Positions 25,138-34,530 of a stretch of DNA of 64,000 bases are shown here, piece by piece. Origin of the DNA: Couchioplanes caeruleus (lineage in GTDB: Bacteria; Actinomycetota; Actinomycetes; Mycobacteriales; Micromonosporaceae); assembly GCF_023499255.1 (NCBI RefSeq), contig NZ_CP092183.1:3220501-3284500 (forward strand). The letters are read 5' to 3'. The translations under genes were made by a program, and so were the position numbers. Within the stretch, counting starts at the first letter, position 1. Each line of letters starts with the position of its first letter. The notes under the pieces were generated by a model. That model was not told where the DNA came from, did not search any database, and worked only from the letters and a program-made list of their open reading frames with translations.

Positions 25138-28100
25138 GTGACAGTGCAACCCCCACAGAATCAAGTATCTCCGGAGGCTACCGGAGGCTCTGGCACCATT
25201 GAGGAATACAGCCTCGGTGCGGTAGCGCTCGCTCGACTTTTGACTGGCGATCTGCTCCCAGGGCTCAGCGGACCGCCCACGACAGTGGCTCTTCAGCGCC
25301 GCGTGGCGGGGAACGCCCTTGATGATCTAGTGCTGCGGTCGCGCACCGATACGGCTGAGACTGGCATCGACTTCCAGATTAAGCGAACAGCCTCTCCCAC
25401 TGCCGCGGACGGGGCCTTCATCGATGTACTTCACCAGTGCCTCGATACCATGCGGCAGCAATCCGTGGCATTGGCCGAGGGCAGATTGCAGCTCGGGTTT
25501 GCAGCCTCGGGTCCCCGCGGCCCGCTGGAACAACTCAAGCGCTTGACCGATCTGGCCCGATCGCACGCCACAGCCGAAACCTTTTTGGGCGTACTGGTTC
25601 CCGGGGCCGTAGCGCGTGATGTTCGAGATCGGCAAAAACATGTCCAGGACGCGGTGAGCAAGGTACTGACGGCACGTGGCGAGAGTTTGGGAGAAGCGGA
25701 GACCGAGGAGCTGACGTTTGAGCTTCTCAAATTCTTACGAGTATGGATATTTGAGGTAGGGGACGACGGACGTGACGTGCTGGAGGCTCAGAGTCGACTG
25801 GCAACGATGCTGCCTGCCGGAGGGCCAGGAGTGCACGCCGTCTTTTCCGAGCTGAGAACGCTTGCGGAAACCTGGGGACCGAGTGCAGGAGTTATCGAGG
25901 CCCCAATGGTGCGAGCCGCACTCTTCGCCCGTCAGATTCCTTTAACGGCCGACCCGCGCCACCGAGCGGACCTCGATCGCGTCCTAAAGGCGTCCCGCCA
26001 GGAGCTGGCCCACACCGTGGACCGCATGGGCGGAAAGCTACGACTGGAGCGAGTTGCGGCAGCTGAGGAACTCGTTGAGGCCATCGGCGAAGGCATTGTG
26101 CTCGTGTCGGGAGCGGCTGGTGTAGGCAAGTCGGTCCTGGCCCGCCGTGCAGTCAAGCGACTCGGGGATGACGCGACCGTCGTGGCCGTCGACTTAACGA
26201 CGCGTAGTGGAGACACGCTAGCCACAATCCAGCAGGAATTCGGTGTGACGCATCTTGAAACAGTGCTAGCTGCGGCGCCTACGACCAGTCCGCGGATATT
26301 GCTCATCGACGGCGCCGAACATGCACTGACAGACTCGGGTCGGCTGCTCGAGTCACTACTTCGGGCCGCTCCAACGGGCGGATCCAGCTCACCGCCGTGG
26401 ATGGTCGTCATCACGTGCCGGACAGACGCAGCTGGCCCCCTCACCGAGCACTTGGGGAATCGGCTCTCAACTCACATCAAACTCGACGAGCTGTCTGACG
26501 CTGAGGTCGCCGAGGTCAGCATCGCTTTCCCCACCCTGGCACCATTGGTACGCCACCCGCGCAGCAAGCGGCTGCTGCGCCGGCCATTCCTAGTCGATCT
26601 CATGGTCCGTTCTCACACTGAACCCGCTGAAGGCGACGCACTCGGCGAGGAGGACATTCTCGCTGTGGTCCACGATAAGGTCGTACGCCGGAGCGAGGGT
26701 TTGACGCCCGGGCACGGCTCGCCGCATGACCGCGGCGTCGTTTGGAGCACGCTCGCCGAAGCGGTCATCGAAGGTAAAGGGAACAGTCGCCTATCACTGA
26801 TGAACGGTGCGGCTGTAAGCGGCCTCGTCAGCGACGACATTCTTAGGCGTAAAAGCTCGACGTATCGTTTCGCCCACGACGTCCTAGCGGACTACGCAAC
26901 TGCCATGCGACTGACCGATGACGACGGTGCCGCCCTTCTGACCGCAGCCAGTAATGCGCGGTCGCTCATACGGGCGGTAAGGCTGGCCTCGCAACGAAAG
27001 CTTGCCGACGCCGACGGCGACCCAGCTGAGATCCGGCGCGTATGGGCCGAGATTCTTGAATCTTGTCGAGACCTTGCCGGTCGCGACGGAAGCCGTTGGA
27101 CTGAGGTGCCGTTCGAGGCACTGGTTTCGATGGGCAGTCCAGACGGCGTGTTGGCGGCGCTGACATCCAGACTGCTGGCGGACGATGGCGCGGCCCTCGG
27201 AACACTGATCGGCATCACTGGTCGCTATGCCACCACGTCACGCTACGAGCCGGACGGCGCGCAGCTTTTGATCGATGACGTGCTGGCTGCGCCGGTGGTG
27301 GCGCTCGTCGGAGTGCTCGCTGACCGCGTACCCGAACGGCTGACCGGCGCTGCGACCCGTCTGATCCATCGGTGGCTCGTCAGTGTTGAGCTCAACGGCC
27401 ACCGGGTGGCCGCATTCATCGCCAATCCCACACGATTGAGCGCGTCAGTAGCCAGGTGGGCGGGTGAGGACCGGTACGGCGACCGATACGAATCGGCTCT
27501 GGCAGCGGTAGGGCTGCTTGGGAAACACCTCTCAGAGGAGGGCCGCATACTGATGGACCGCGCAGACGGGCAGGATCTCGACGCTGTGGCCGAGGACCCC
27601 CAGGCAGCTTCGGCACTAGCCCGCGACAGCCCCGACCTCCTGCTTGAGCTCGCTGGTCGCTACTACCTGGATCTGCCCTTGACTCTTGATCCTGATGTTC
27701 CAGAGCGCCGACCGGCCCGCCAGGGCCGGCGGAGACGTAGGAGGGAACTGTCGGGATACGAGGAAGAGGAAGGTGTCCGCGACCACTCCAGTAGGACGTC
27801 GTTCCGCATGAACTTCGGGCTGGCGGGACCGGACTGGGGACCCTTCGCGACGCTCCTGGCAAACTCACCTCGGCATGGCCTACGCCTGGTCGGAGAAGTC
27901 GTAGACGCAGCTACGGCCGCGCGGATACGAGTCGAGCAGTCCTTCAACGAACCATCGGAGGTCGTACTCCTTCGACTGAAACTGCCGCACTGGGCTGAGT
28001 CCATCACCTACGACGGACCCGCTACCGCGTGGGCCTGGTACCGGAAATCAGGCAACGGTGCCTGGGTCGCGATGTCGGCTCTCTTGGCGTTGCGCGGATG

Positions 28101-30102
28101 GGCGAAGGCGGAAACCGCAAGTCGCCCCCTGCCCGATGTACTCGATGATGTACTGGGAGCCGGTGCGAGCGTGGCCTTTCCCGCAGTGGCCTACTCCCTG
28201 CTTGTCTCGGACCTCGCAGCGGCCGGTAATTATATCGACGCGTTCCTCGAACACCCTGACGTTTGGGACCTGGAGATCGGCCGGGTAGTCATCGAGACCA
28301 GCTTCAGCCAGCCGTCCGAGGACGAAGCAGCCCTTCGTGTGACTCCGGACCGCGTAGCCGCATGGCTTGCACTAACAGCTGATACCAAGCGCCAAGCAGC
28401 ATTGAACACTGTCGGCGAACGGCTCTTAGTAGCGGCGCGCGAAGTCCTAGGCGACCCGCCGGACGACGACCCTAGGTTGTCAGTTCCGCGCCGCCGGGCA
28501 CTCGCCCTCGACGCTGCGGCATACCAATCCACCCCATCTCGAGAACAACCAGGCGCCGTGGAAATCTCACTCGACGTACCGGCCGACGTGCAAGAAGAAC
28601 TCGAACGCGGTGGCGGCCGGGCAGCGACGCTGAGCCTGACCCTGAACCACGTGATGTTCAGCGCCATGAAGATCCGCGATGGACAAGCAAACGACCGATC
28701 AGCGGCGCAGATCTACGCCCACACTATGAAGACCTTGCAATCGATCGCTGAAACACCCGGCGCCTACTCGATCCACACAGCCGACGACGCGCGGGCAATA
28801 GCTGCCGCCGCAGTCGCGACGCAGGCCGCCACAGGCGACGACGACGACCGAGCACTGCTCCCTGAAGCCGTCAGGGTACTCGTCCAGATTGCGAACACCA
28901 GCACCGCGAAGCCGGAAACCTACCTCTCTGAGCGCGACACCAGTTGGGACATGGGCGCCGACCGGTCAGCCGCCACGGCACTACCCACAGTCCTCCTAAA
29001 TCAGGACTTGCTGGCCGCAAGCGGTGCTGCGCACTCTGACGTAGCCACAGCACTCAAACGGCTGGCGGGACGCAAAGCCCGCGAGGTCCGGCACCGCCTC
29101 ACACGGGCCCTTGAGCCAACGTGGATGCAAAGCTGCCAAGACAACAAGTCCCACACGGCGAACCACGCGACGGCCTTGACGGTGTATCGCGAACTGCTTC
29201 TGGACGCTGGGATCGGGCCACGCAGCGGACAGAAGCGGCTACAGGTGCGACTGACGGAACCGTTCGAAGCTGCACTCGACGAGCCTGCTGCCAGCATCGA
29301 TCTGCGTATGGCTGCCGACGCCTTACCCGGTCTCAAGACTGCGGCCGGTTGCGACTGCGAACACGCAACGGAGGGCCGCGCCATGCTCGCTGCGCTCGTG
29401 ACTCACGATTTGCGAGCCTGGCCAGCAGCGTGGGGGCGTCACCGTGACAGCAGTTCTGGCGCCTGGCGTCAACAGATGGACGCCTGGGTCGCGACTGAGA
29501 TCTTGTCCGGCGACGGCGGCCTGCTTGAGCGCTACGTAAACAATTTCGCCAAGATGCCAGAGCAGCTGACCGGTCTGATAGCCGCCCTCTCGGAACATGC
29601 AACCTCACCGGAGATGGGCCGGCAGCTGTTCATGATCTGGCCCACGATCCTGGACCGTCTTCTGCCCGCTGCCCGACACGTGCCTGGACCCGGCGAAAGC
29701 CGACCGCGCACACGTCAGGAGGCAGACCTCGATAAGGCGCTACTTCCTAAGCCCTCGGATCTCTCGGTCTGGCCAGGCCGCGAGTGGATGCGGACGATGG
29801 TGCGATGGGTAGACGCATACGCGCCACGGCCAAAGCTTTGCGACAGACTCATCGTTTGCCTGGCGCCAACAGGGCTGACGTTCACTCCAACCGGGACACA
29901 GATGATCTTGCGAATGTTGGGAAACAATCCGGCCCGCATTCCGCGCGATAGCCAGTACATCGCTGCATGGCTGCGTCTAGCCCTGCTGGAACAGCAGGAA
30001 AATCTGGAGGCTCAGCAACCGGCCCTGCGGCAACTAGTCGATGACCTGTCCGCTCTGGGATCAACCGAAGCGGTTTTGATTCAGCGCGAACTAGAGGCGT
30101 AG
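25138..30102 (+). CDS. Giant nuclease-STAND protein, Avs-like anti-phage sensor
   Basis: 1654 residues from the GTG at 25138, preceded by AAGGA; the frame is open for 33 more codons with other possible starts. The N-terminus (~20-130) resembles a Cap4/Mrr-like PD-(D/E)xK nuclease: NALDDLVLRS, then GIDFQIKRT with the D...QxK core. A STAND ATPase follows with P-loop VSGAAGVGKSVL near 326, RILLIDGAEH near 388 and a winged-helix YRFAHDVLADYATAMRL. About 1000 residues of helical C-terminal sensor come next. Size and order match Avs (AVAST) proteins, which recognise phage terminase or portal and activate the nuclease. It is less GC-biased than the ars genes. No partner gene overlaps it. Confidence 0.75.
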   Translation: MTVQPPQNQVSPEATGGSGTIEEYSLGAVALARLLTGDLLPGLSGPPTTVALQRRVAGNALDDLVLRSRTDTAETGIDFQIKRTASPTAADGAFIDVLHQCLDTMRQQSVALAEGRLQLGFAASGPRGPLEQLKRLTDLARSHATAETFLGVLVPGAVARDVRDRQKHVQDAVSKVLTARGESLGEAETEELTFELLKFLRVWIFEVGDDGRDVLEAQSRLATMLPAGGPGVHAVFSELRTLAETWGPSAGVIEAPMVRAALFARQIPLTADPRHRADLDRVLKASRQELAHTVDRMGGKLRLERVAAAEELVEAIGEGIVLVSGAAGVGKSVLARRAVKRLGDDATVVAVDLTTRSGDTLATIQQEFGVTHLETVLAAAPTTSPRILLIDGAEHALTDSGRLLESLLRAAPTGGSSSPPWMVVITCRTDAAGPLTEHLGNRLSTHIKLDELSDAEVAEVSIAFPTLAPLVRHPRSKRLLRRPFLVDLMVRSHTEPAEGDALGEEDILAVVHDKVVRRSEGLTPGHGSPHDRGVVWSTLAEAVIEGKGNSRLSLMNGAAVSGLVSDDILRRKSSTYRFAHDVLADYATAMRLTDDDGAALLTAASNARSLIRAVRLASQRKLADADGDPAEIRRVWAEILESCRDLAGRDGSRWTEVPFEALVSMGSPDGVLAALTSRLLADDGAALGTLIGITGRYATTSRYEPDGAQLLIDDVLAAPVVALVGVLADRVPERLTGAATRLIHRWLVSVELNGHRVAAFIANPTRLSASVARWAGEDRYGDRYESALAAVGLLGKHLSEEGRILMDRADGQDLDAVAEDPQAASALARDSPDLLLELAGRYYLDLPLTLDPDVPERRPARQGRRRRRRELSGYEEEEGVRDHSSRTSFRMNFGLAGPDWGPFATLLANSPRHGLRLVGEVVDAATAARIRVEQSFNEPSEVVLLRLKLPHWAESITYDGPATAWAWYRKSGNGAWVAMSALLALRGWAKAETASRPLPDVLDDVLGAGASVAFPAVAYSLLVSDLAAAGNYIDAFLEHPDVWDLEIGRVVIETSFSQPSEDEAALRVTPDRVAAWLALTADTKRQAALNTVGERLLVAAREVLGDPPDDDPRLSVPRRRALALDAAAYQSTPSREQPGAVEISLDVPADVQEELERGGGRAATLSLTLNHVMFSAMKIRDGQANDRSAAQIYAHTMKTLQSIAETPGAYSIHTADDARAIAAAAVATQAATGDDDDRALLPEAVRVLVQIANTSTAKPETYLSERDTSWDMGADRSAATALPTVLLNQDLLAASGAAHSDVATALKRLAGRKAREVRHRLTRALEPTWMQSCQDNKSHTANHATALTVYRELLLDAGIGPRSGQKRLQVRLTEPFEAALDEPAASIDLRMAADALPGLKTAAGCDCEHATEGRAMLAALVTHDLRAWPAAWGRHRDSSSGAWRQQMDAWVATEILSGDGGLLERYVNNFAKMPEQLTGLIAALSEHATSPEMGRQLFMIWPTILDRLLPAARHVPGPGESRPRTRQEADLDKALLPKPSDLSVWPGREWMRTMVRWVDAYAPRPKLCDRLIVCLAPTGLTFTPTGTQMILRMLGNNPARIPRDSQYIAAWLRLALLEQQENLEAQQPALRQLVDDLSALGSTEAVLIQRELEA

Positions 30103-30311
30103 CTGACGCATTTGGCGTCGACGTACGGCCTGAATTGCAGAGCCACGAACGCCACGGAAGACACAGCAGCCCTCGACGTCGGTACGTCTGCGGAAGTGGC
30201 TGCAAGCGTGGTCGACTGCAATGGGTTCTCATCGCCGGGCGCTGGATACGCGGTTGTGGCGCCCCCTGCTTAGGTTGAGAGGATGCTGCTGACGCAATCG
30301 GGAGCGCAACG

Positions 30312-30410
30312 GTGCAGGTCAGGTACGATAAGCACGTCGAAGAAGGAGTGCTAGCGTTGGACACCTTTACTCGGCCGAGTATACTTTCCAGTGACCTGGT
30401 AAAACGTTAG
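30312..30410 (+). CDS. Possible 32-residue ORF beside attL
   Basis: The GTG follows GGGAG at 7 nt and the short product (QVRYDKHVEEGVLALDTF...) has good codon use. It stops 27 bp before the att site, so it may be a gene cut by past integration or a chance frame. The flanking DNA (30103-30311) shows only a weak GACGC-atttg-GCGTC hairpin just after the Avs-like gene. Confidence 0.3.
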   Translation: MQVRYDKHVEEGVLALDTFTRPSILSSDLVKR

Positions 30411-30437
30411 TTAGCACGTCGCTGGGGCCGCCAAATG

Positions 30438-30480
30438 CTGGGGGTCAAGGGGTCGCAGGTTCAAATCCTGTCAGCCCGAC
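30438..30480 (+). repeat. attL of the AICE: 3' part of a tRNA-Pro gene
   Basis: 43 bp identical to 42988-43030. Read as tRNA it runs from the anticodon loop (CTGGGGG, anticodon GGG), through TCAAG of the stem and the T-arm GCAGG-TTCAAAT-CCTGT, to the acceptor strand CAGCCCG plus discriminator A. The sequence before it cannot form the 5' half of a tRNA, so this is a partial copy. pSAM2-type AICEs are known to use tRNA-Pro. Confidence 0.85.
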
Positions 30481-30487
30481 GATCATG

Positions 30488-30529
30488 AAGGGCCGCTAGC
30501 TAGGGTGTAAACCCTGGTTAGCGGCCCTT
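30488..30529 (+). terminator. Hairpin terminator following the tRNA-Pro 3' copy
   Basis: AAGGGCCGCTA (30488-30498) pairs with TAGCGGCCCTT (30519-30529), enclosing a second pairing CTAGGGT/ACCCTGG. A diverged version follows the other att copy at 43039-43078. It is probably the original tRNA terminator, copied with the att site. Confidence 0.65.
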
Positions 30530-30697
30530 CTGGCATTTTGCTAGATCAGGATATTCCTACCGGGTAGCTGTGAGTGGGGGACCGTTTAGGGACCGGCGGG
30601 TGCCGGGCATGCGCAGGACGCAATCCGACACCGGAGTGACCAACAGGTCACGGTGAATGTCCTTGACCCTCTACATTGCTCACGAGAGTATCTATGG

Positions 30698-31684
30698 ATG
30701 GGATTGCTAAGAGTTAAGACTCCTGCGCAGGGCGCGAGGGGTCCGCGGAGAAAGCGCCTGGTGATGGGCGTCGGCGTCAGCGCTGTGTTGGTTCTTGCAA
30801 GCGCTGGACTGACGACAGCCGCACAGGCTGATGACCAGCCCTCCCCCACGTCAAGCCCTACATCATTTCCTGCGCCGGTCGGATCGACTCTGCCGGCACC
30901 GACCTCCACGGCGACGGGCTCACCGGATCCCGTCTCTCCGGAGAAGCTGGCGCAGCTCAAGGCGGAGGCTGAGGCGGCGCCTGCTCGAACCCCCGGTGCC
31001 ATGGAGAGCCCGAGCGCTTTCCCGTCTCCTGCGGGGTCCGCCCTCCCGCCTCCGCCAGCCCCTACCCCGGCGGTTACAGGGGCGGCGAATGCTAAAGCGG
31101 GACAGCGCGCGGCCGACTCCTCCGAAGAGTTCATCGACGTACCACAGGCAGAAATTGATCGCCTGAAGGCCAAGGCGGAGGCGGAAAGCGCCAATGCGCC
31201 GAAAGCCGGACATGGGTCGGGTGGCGCTCAAGTGGCGGCGTCATCATACGCGGCAGATTGGTGGTATCAATACACCACCCAAGGTGCTACGCAGGCCACT
31301 TACAAGGGCGTGAATACCTGGCGGGTCGCGGGGGACAGCTGGTTTTTCAGTGACCTTTCCAACGAGCCCTTCGTGCAGTGGGGCAAGGCCTGCCTGCTCA
31401 TGCAGCACGACGGCAACCTCGTGCTTTACGACGAGAGAGGCATTCACAACCCCGCCTACGCTCGGTGGGACTCCGGGACCTGGGGACACCCTGGCGCTTA
31501 TGCACGTTTTCAACCCGACGGCAATTTTGTCGTCTACAGCGCCAGCGGCGCCGTAATCCGCAAACGCCTGCCGTCTAACACGAGCGGCGGAAGTGGGAGG
31601 AATTTGCACGTCCAGGCTGACGGAAACATGGTGATCTACGCCCCGACGTGGAACCCGATCTGGGCGACCAACACTCAGCACTAG
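30698..31684 (+). CDS. Secreted or anchored bulb-type (B-type) lectin-domain protein
   Basis: 328 residues. A basic segment (RGPRRKR) and a hydrophobic helix ending TTAAQADD form a signal peptide in the first ~45 residues. A Ser/Thr/Pro-rich region of about 120 residues with two QLKAEAE/RLKAKAE pieces follows. The C-terminal ~115 residues form a monocot-mannose-lectin domain with three QxDGNxVxY-type motifs (QHDGNLVLY, QPDGNFVVY, QADGNMVIY), the mannose-binding signature. ATG at 30698 with GAGAG 9 nt upstream. It is cargo at the left end of the AICE. A role in surface contact, mating or glycan binding outside the cell is inferred. Confidence 0.8.
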   Translation: MGLLRVKTPAQGARGPRRKRLVMGVGVSAVLVLASAGLTTAAQADDQPSPTSSPTSFPAPVGSTLPAPTSTATGSPDPVSPEKLAQLKAEAEAAPARTPGAMESPSAFPSPAGSALPPPPAPTPAVTGAANAKAGQRAADSSEEFIDVPQAEIDRLKAKAEAESANAPKAGHGSGGAQVAASSYAADWWYQYTTQGATQATYKGVNTWRVAGDSWFFSDLSNEPFVQWGKACLLMQHDGNLVLYDERGIHNPAYARWDSGTWGHPGAYARFQPDGNFVVYSASGAVIRKRLPSNTSGGSGRNLHVQADGNMVIYAPTWNPIWATNTQH

Positions 31685-31699
31685 TAGAACAGCGCCTTT

Positions 31700-31750
31700 G
31701 CTTCGAGGGCTTGCCAAGCGGCGTTTGGTCGCCTGGCAAGCCCTCGAAGC
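31700..31750. terminator. Bidirectional terminator between lectin gene and integrase
   Basis: A perfect 17-bp stem (31700-31716 with 31734-31750) encloses a 17-nt loop that can itself pair GGCG with CGCC. It lies between the convergent ends of the lectin and int genes. Confidence 0.8.
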
Positions 31751-31796
31751 GGTTATCTATGGCCTGCCGCAGTTGCTTGCGCAGACCGAGAGTCGA

Positions 31797-32996
31797 CTAG
31801 CTCGCTCGGTTCGACACCCCGCGGGGGGCCTTCAGGTGGGCGCTGAGGGCGTCTCCCGCTTCGCTGATCGAGCGCTGATCCGGGTGCAGGTATCGCTGTG
31901 TGGTAGTCAGCGAACCATGCCCGGCGATCTTCCGTAGCACGTGCACGTGAACTCCGGCGTCGGCGAGCCATGTCAGGCCGGTGTGTCGTAGGTCGTGCCG
32001 CCGCAGGTGCTCGTAGCCCAGATCGGTGACCACCTCGTCCCAGTGCGTGGCGTCTCGCAACACGGCAGTACTGATCCGGCCGCCGCGCGGGCCAGTGAAC
32101 AGCCTGGCGTCCGGCCTGGCGGCCGAGTCGAGACGCTCGATCAGCATCGGCCGCACCTCTTCGATGATCGGCACCTTGCGGGCGCGCTTGCCCTTGGTGC
32201 CCTTGTCGATCAGCCCGCCCGGTCCCGGTGTGGTCTGCCTCCGCACAGTCCACGTCCACGTTGCACGGTCGATGTCTCCGGCCCGGACGCCGGACACCTC
32301 GCCGATGCGGGCTGCGGTGCACGCGGCGAACGTGACGATGTGCCCCCATCCGGTGAACTGACCGTGCGACCGGGCGACGAGCGCATCCGCGAGCGTGGTC
32401 AGTGCATCCCAGCTCGGCAGGGCGAGCGAGCGAGGGTCATCCAACTCGTCCTCGGCACGCTGGTACTCGCGCTGCCAGCCCGTGACCCGTCCGACGTTGC
32501 GGTCCACCACGCCATCACGCACGGCCTGTTCCAGCACCCTGACCAGGATGGCAAGTGTGTTCTTGACCGTCGAGCGGCTGCACTCGTCCTCGATCCACGA
32601 GTAGACGGCCCGGTCCACCACACCGTTGGTGATCATCCGCATGGGGATGTGGCCGAGGGTGGGTACGACGCGCAGCCGCCAGCCGGCGAGGTAGGGATCG
32701 AGCGTCTTGCGCTCCAGCCCCCGGGTAGCCAGCGGCATCACGTCGGTGCCGTACTCGGCGAGTCGCTGCGTGGCCGCGACCGGGTTGAGCCCGCCGTTGG
32801 CCGCGCGGATCATGCCGTCGATCCACTCCTGAGCATCCTCGGGCGTCGCCGTCGAGTGCGACTTGGACCGCCGGTCGCCGGTCGCCGGATCCGTCCAGCG
32901 CACGCGAGCCTTGTAGGGCTTGGGCCGCCCGGCGCGGTACTCCACGTCCGACTTGACTGAAACACTGAGAGGCGGGTGCTGCGCTGTGCTGGTCAC
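31797..32996 (-). CDS. int: Tyrosine recombinase (AICE integrase)
   Basis: 399 residues. An N-terminal arm-binding region and a SAM-like core-binding domain precede the catalytic domain. The visible catalytic residues are Arg in TAARIGEVSGV (~228), His-x-x-Arg in HDLRHTGLTWL (~332), His in AGHGSLTTTQRYLHP and the nucleophile Tyr at ~367. It integrates the element into tRNA-Pro by recombining attP with attB. The GTG start overlaps the xis stop (GTGA), the usual AICE arrangement. Confidence 0.95.
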   Translation of the reverse strand: MTSTAQHPPLSVSVKSDVEYRAGRPKPYKARVRWTDPATGDRRSKSHSTATPEDAQEWIDGMIRAANGGLNPVAATQRLAEYGTDVMPLATRGLERKTLDPYLAGWRLRVVPTLGHIPMRMITNGVVDRAVYSWIEDECSRSTVKNTLAILVRVLEQAVRDGVVDRNVGRVTGWQREYQRAEDELDDPRSLALPSWDALTTLADALVARSHGQFTGWGHIVTFAACTAARIGEVSGVRAGDIDRATWTWTVRRQTTPGPGGLIDKGTKGKRARKVPIIEEVRPMLIERLDSAARPDARLFTGPRGGRISTAVLRDATHWDEVVTDLGYEHLRRHDLRHTGLTWLADAGVHVHVLRKIAGHGSLTTTQRYLHPDQRSISEAGDALSAHLKAPRGVSNRAS

Positions 32997-33229
32997 GCTG
33001 CCTCCGGGGTGACTCGACGGCTGGCCAGCCAAGCTCGCACGTCCTCGATCGAATACATGATCACGCGCTCGGACAGGGCGATGAACGGCGGACCTTGCAG
33101 CGGCCGGGCGGTCCGCCAACGGCGCACGCTGGACGGATCCACACGCAGCATCCGCGCCAGCTCCTCAGTAGTGATCAATTCATGCTCAGCGGCGGTCGTG
33201 TCGATGCTGTCTACGGCCCTGAGTCGCAC
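32993..33229 (-). CDS. xis: Excisionase, MerR-like helix-turn-helix
   Basis: 78 residues. A winged HTH of the excisionase/MerR type reads LITTEELARMLRVDPSSVRRW, followed by the wing and YSIEDVRAWLASRRV. The GTG at 33229 has GGGAGG 8 nt upstream and gives the normal Xis length; the open frame extends 60 codons further without similarity. It directs Int toward excision. The 182 bp upstream, up to repA, hold no gene. Confidence 0.85.
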   Translation of the reverse strand: MRLRAVDSIDTTAAEHELITTEELARMLRVDPSSVRRWRTARPLQGPPFIALSERVIMYSIEDVRAWLASRRVTPEAA

Positions 33230-33411
33230 GGTGACGGCCTCCCGGTGCTGCGGTGCGGTACTGGCGAGGGTGTGGGGGTCGATGTCTCTGCGGCCCTGTG
33301 CGCGGCCCGCTGAGAGCCGTTCTGAGCCAAGATCCCAGCTTGCCTGGTGTGTCCCTATGCGTATCGCCCTGATGATGCGGCTATCTCCCTGTTTCAGCAG
33401 GTTCTTCAAGG

Positions 33412-34530
33412 TCAGTCGGCCCTCTCGATGTCACTCGCTCTGTCACCGTCGTTTCCGCTGGTCAGCGCGGGTTGAGTGACACCAGTTACAGGAGTGACAG
33501 CCGTGACACCAGGTACGCGGTACCGGCCGCCCGGTTCGGCGGCGAGCTGCCCATCGGCGAGCATCCGCGAGCAGGTCTGCCGCACGGTCGCGGCCTTGAG
33601 GCCCACGGCACCGGCGATGGCGGCCGGTGTGCTGCCCGGCGTGGTCCGCAGGAACCGCAGGATCGCGGCGCGGGTTTCGCCGACCTGGTGGTCCTCGGCC
33701 GGGCCGTCGAGCATCTGCCACGCTCCGGCGTCGGAGTCGAAGGTCAGCGCGTACTCGTTCTCGTCGACGTCGCGGCCGGTCACGTGCAGCACGCCGTCGC
33801 CCTGGTTGCGCGCCCGCTTGAGCACCAACGTGGCGTCGGCGGCCCCGGCGAGGCCGTTGGTGCCGGACACTTCGGTGAGGAAGTCGTCGGATCCGGCCTT
33901 GCGGACGTGGTGGACAAGGACGAACGCGACGCCGTAGTCGTCGGCGACTTTCTTCGCCCGGCCCACGGCGGCGTAGTCGGCGTCGTAGGCCGAGGCGCCG
34001 GGGGCGGAGTTGCCCCTGAGCTTGGCGAAAACGTCGATGATGACCATCCGTGCGTCCGGGTTGCGGTCGAGCCATACGGCGATGGCCTTGTCGCCGCCCT
34101 GCGGCAGGGGCGGGCATTCGGTGGCCAGGGTCAGCCCGGCGGGTGCCTTGCGCTGGCCGAGGACCTTGCCGAGGCGGGACTGGAGGCGCCGGGCGGTGTC
34201 CTCCAGGGCGAGGTAGAGCACTGGGCCGCGCTCGACGGGGATGGAGCCGAACGCTTTGCCGCCGAGGGCGACGTCGACGCCGAGGCCGAGCGACATCCAG
34301 GACTTGCCGACCTTGGGCGGCCCGCAGAGCAGGTTGACGCCCTCGGACAGCACGCCCGGTACGGCCCACTTCGGCGGCGCGAAGGTCATTGCCATGATGT
34401 CGGCGGCGGTCCACGCGGTGCGGATCCGGGCGGGCCGCTCTTGCTCTCCGGAGAGCAGTTCGGCGGCGTCGTCCGGGCCTGCGACGTGCAGGTTCGCTCG
34501 TTCGGGCCGGTCGGCCGGCATCCCGGTCAT
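33412..34530 (-). CDS. RepA-like AAA/RecA-fold replicative ATPase
   Basis: 372 residues. P-loop LLCGPPKVGKSWMSLGLGVD near 70, Walker B-like MVIIDVFAKLRG near 170 and FVLVHHVRK at ~205 mark the hexameric RepA/RegA-type helicase fold. The C-terminal ~90 residues contain a winged helix (TPAAIAGAVGLKAATVRQTCSRML) and a repetitive VTxVTx tail encoded by an iteron array. Its start overlaps the prim-pol stop (ATGA). Together they form the element's replication module, needed for AICE copy number and transfer. Confidence 0.8.
   Translation of the reverse strand: MTGMPADRPERANLHVAGPDDAAELLSGEQERPARIRTAWTAADIMAMTFAPPKWAVPGVLSEGVNLLCGPPKVGKSWMSLGLGVDVALGGKAFGSIPVERGPVLYLALEDTARRLQSRLGKVLGQRKAPAGLTLATECPPLPQGGDKAIAVWLDRNPDARMVIIDVFAKLRGNSAPGASAYDADYAAVGRAKKVADDYGVAFVLVHHVRKAGSDDFLTEVSGTNGLAGAADATLVLKRARNQGDGVLHVTGRDVDENEYALTFDSDAGAWQMLDGPAEDHQVGETRAAILRFLRTTPGSTPAAIAGAVGLKAATVRQTCSRMLADGQLAAEPGGRYRVPGVTAVTPVTGVTQPALTSGNDGDRASDIERAD
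33476..33508. repeat. Iteron array (4 x 9 bp) in the 3' end of repA
   Basis: GTGACA starts at 33476, 33494 and 33503, with GTTACA at 33485, an exact 9-bp period. In repA codons this makes the VT-x-VT-x tail. Two looser TGTCAC copies lie at 33429 and 33441. A second four-copy array of the same motif and period lies near attR. Origin iterons or a regulator's binding sites. Confidence 0.65.

Noticed and set aside
30438..30480. Functional tRNA-Pro gene
   Set aside because: Only the 3' part from the anticodon loop on is present; no D-arm or 5' acceptor strand can be found upstream.
30586..31194. 202-codon antisense open frame over the lectin gene
   Set aside because: Ala/Gly-rich mirror of the Pro/Ala-rich lectin linker; the lectin frame has a signal peptide and three lectin motifs.
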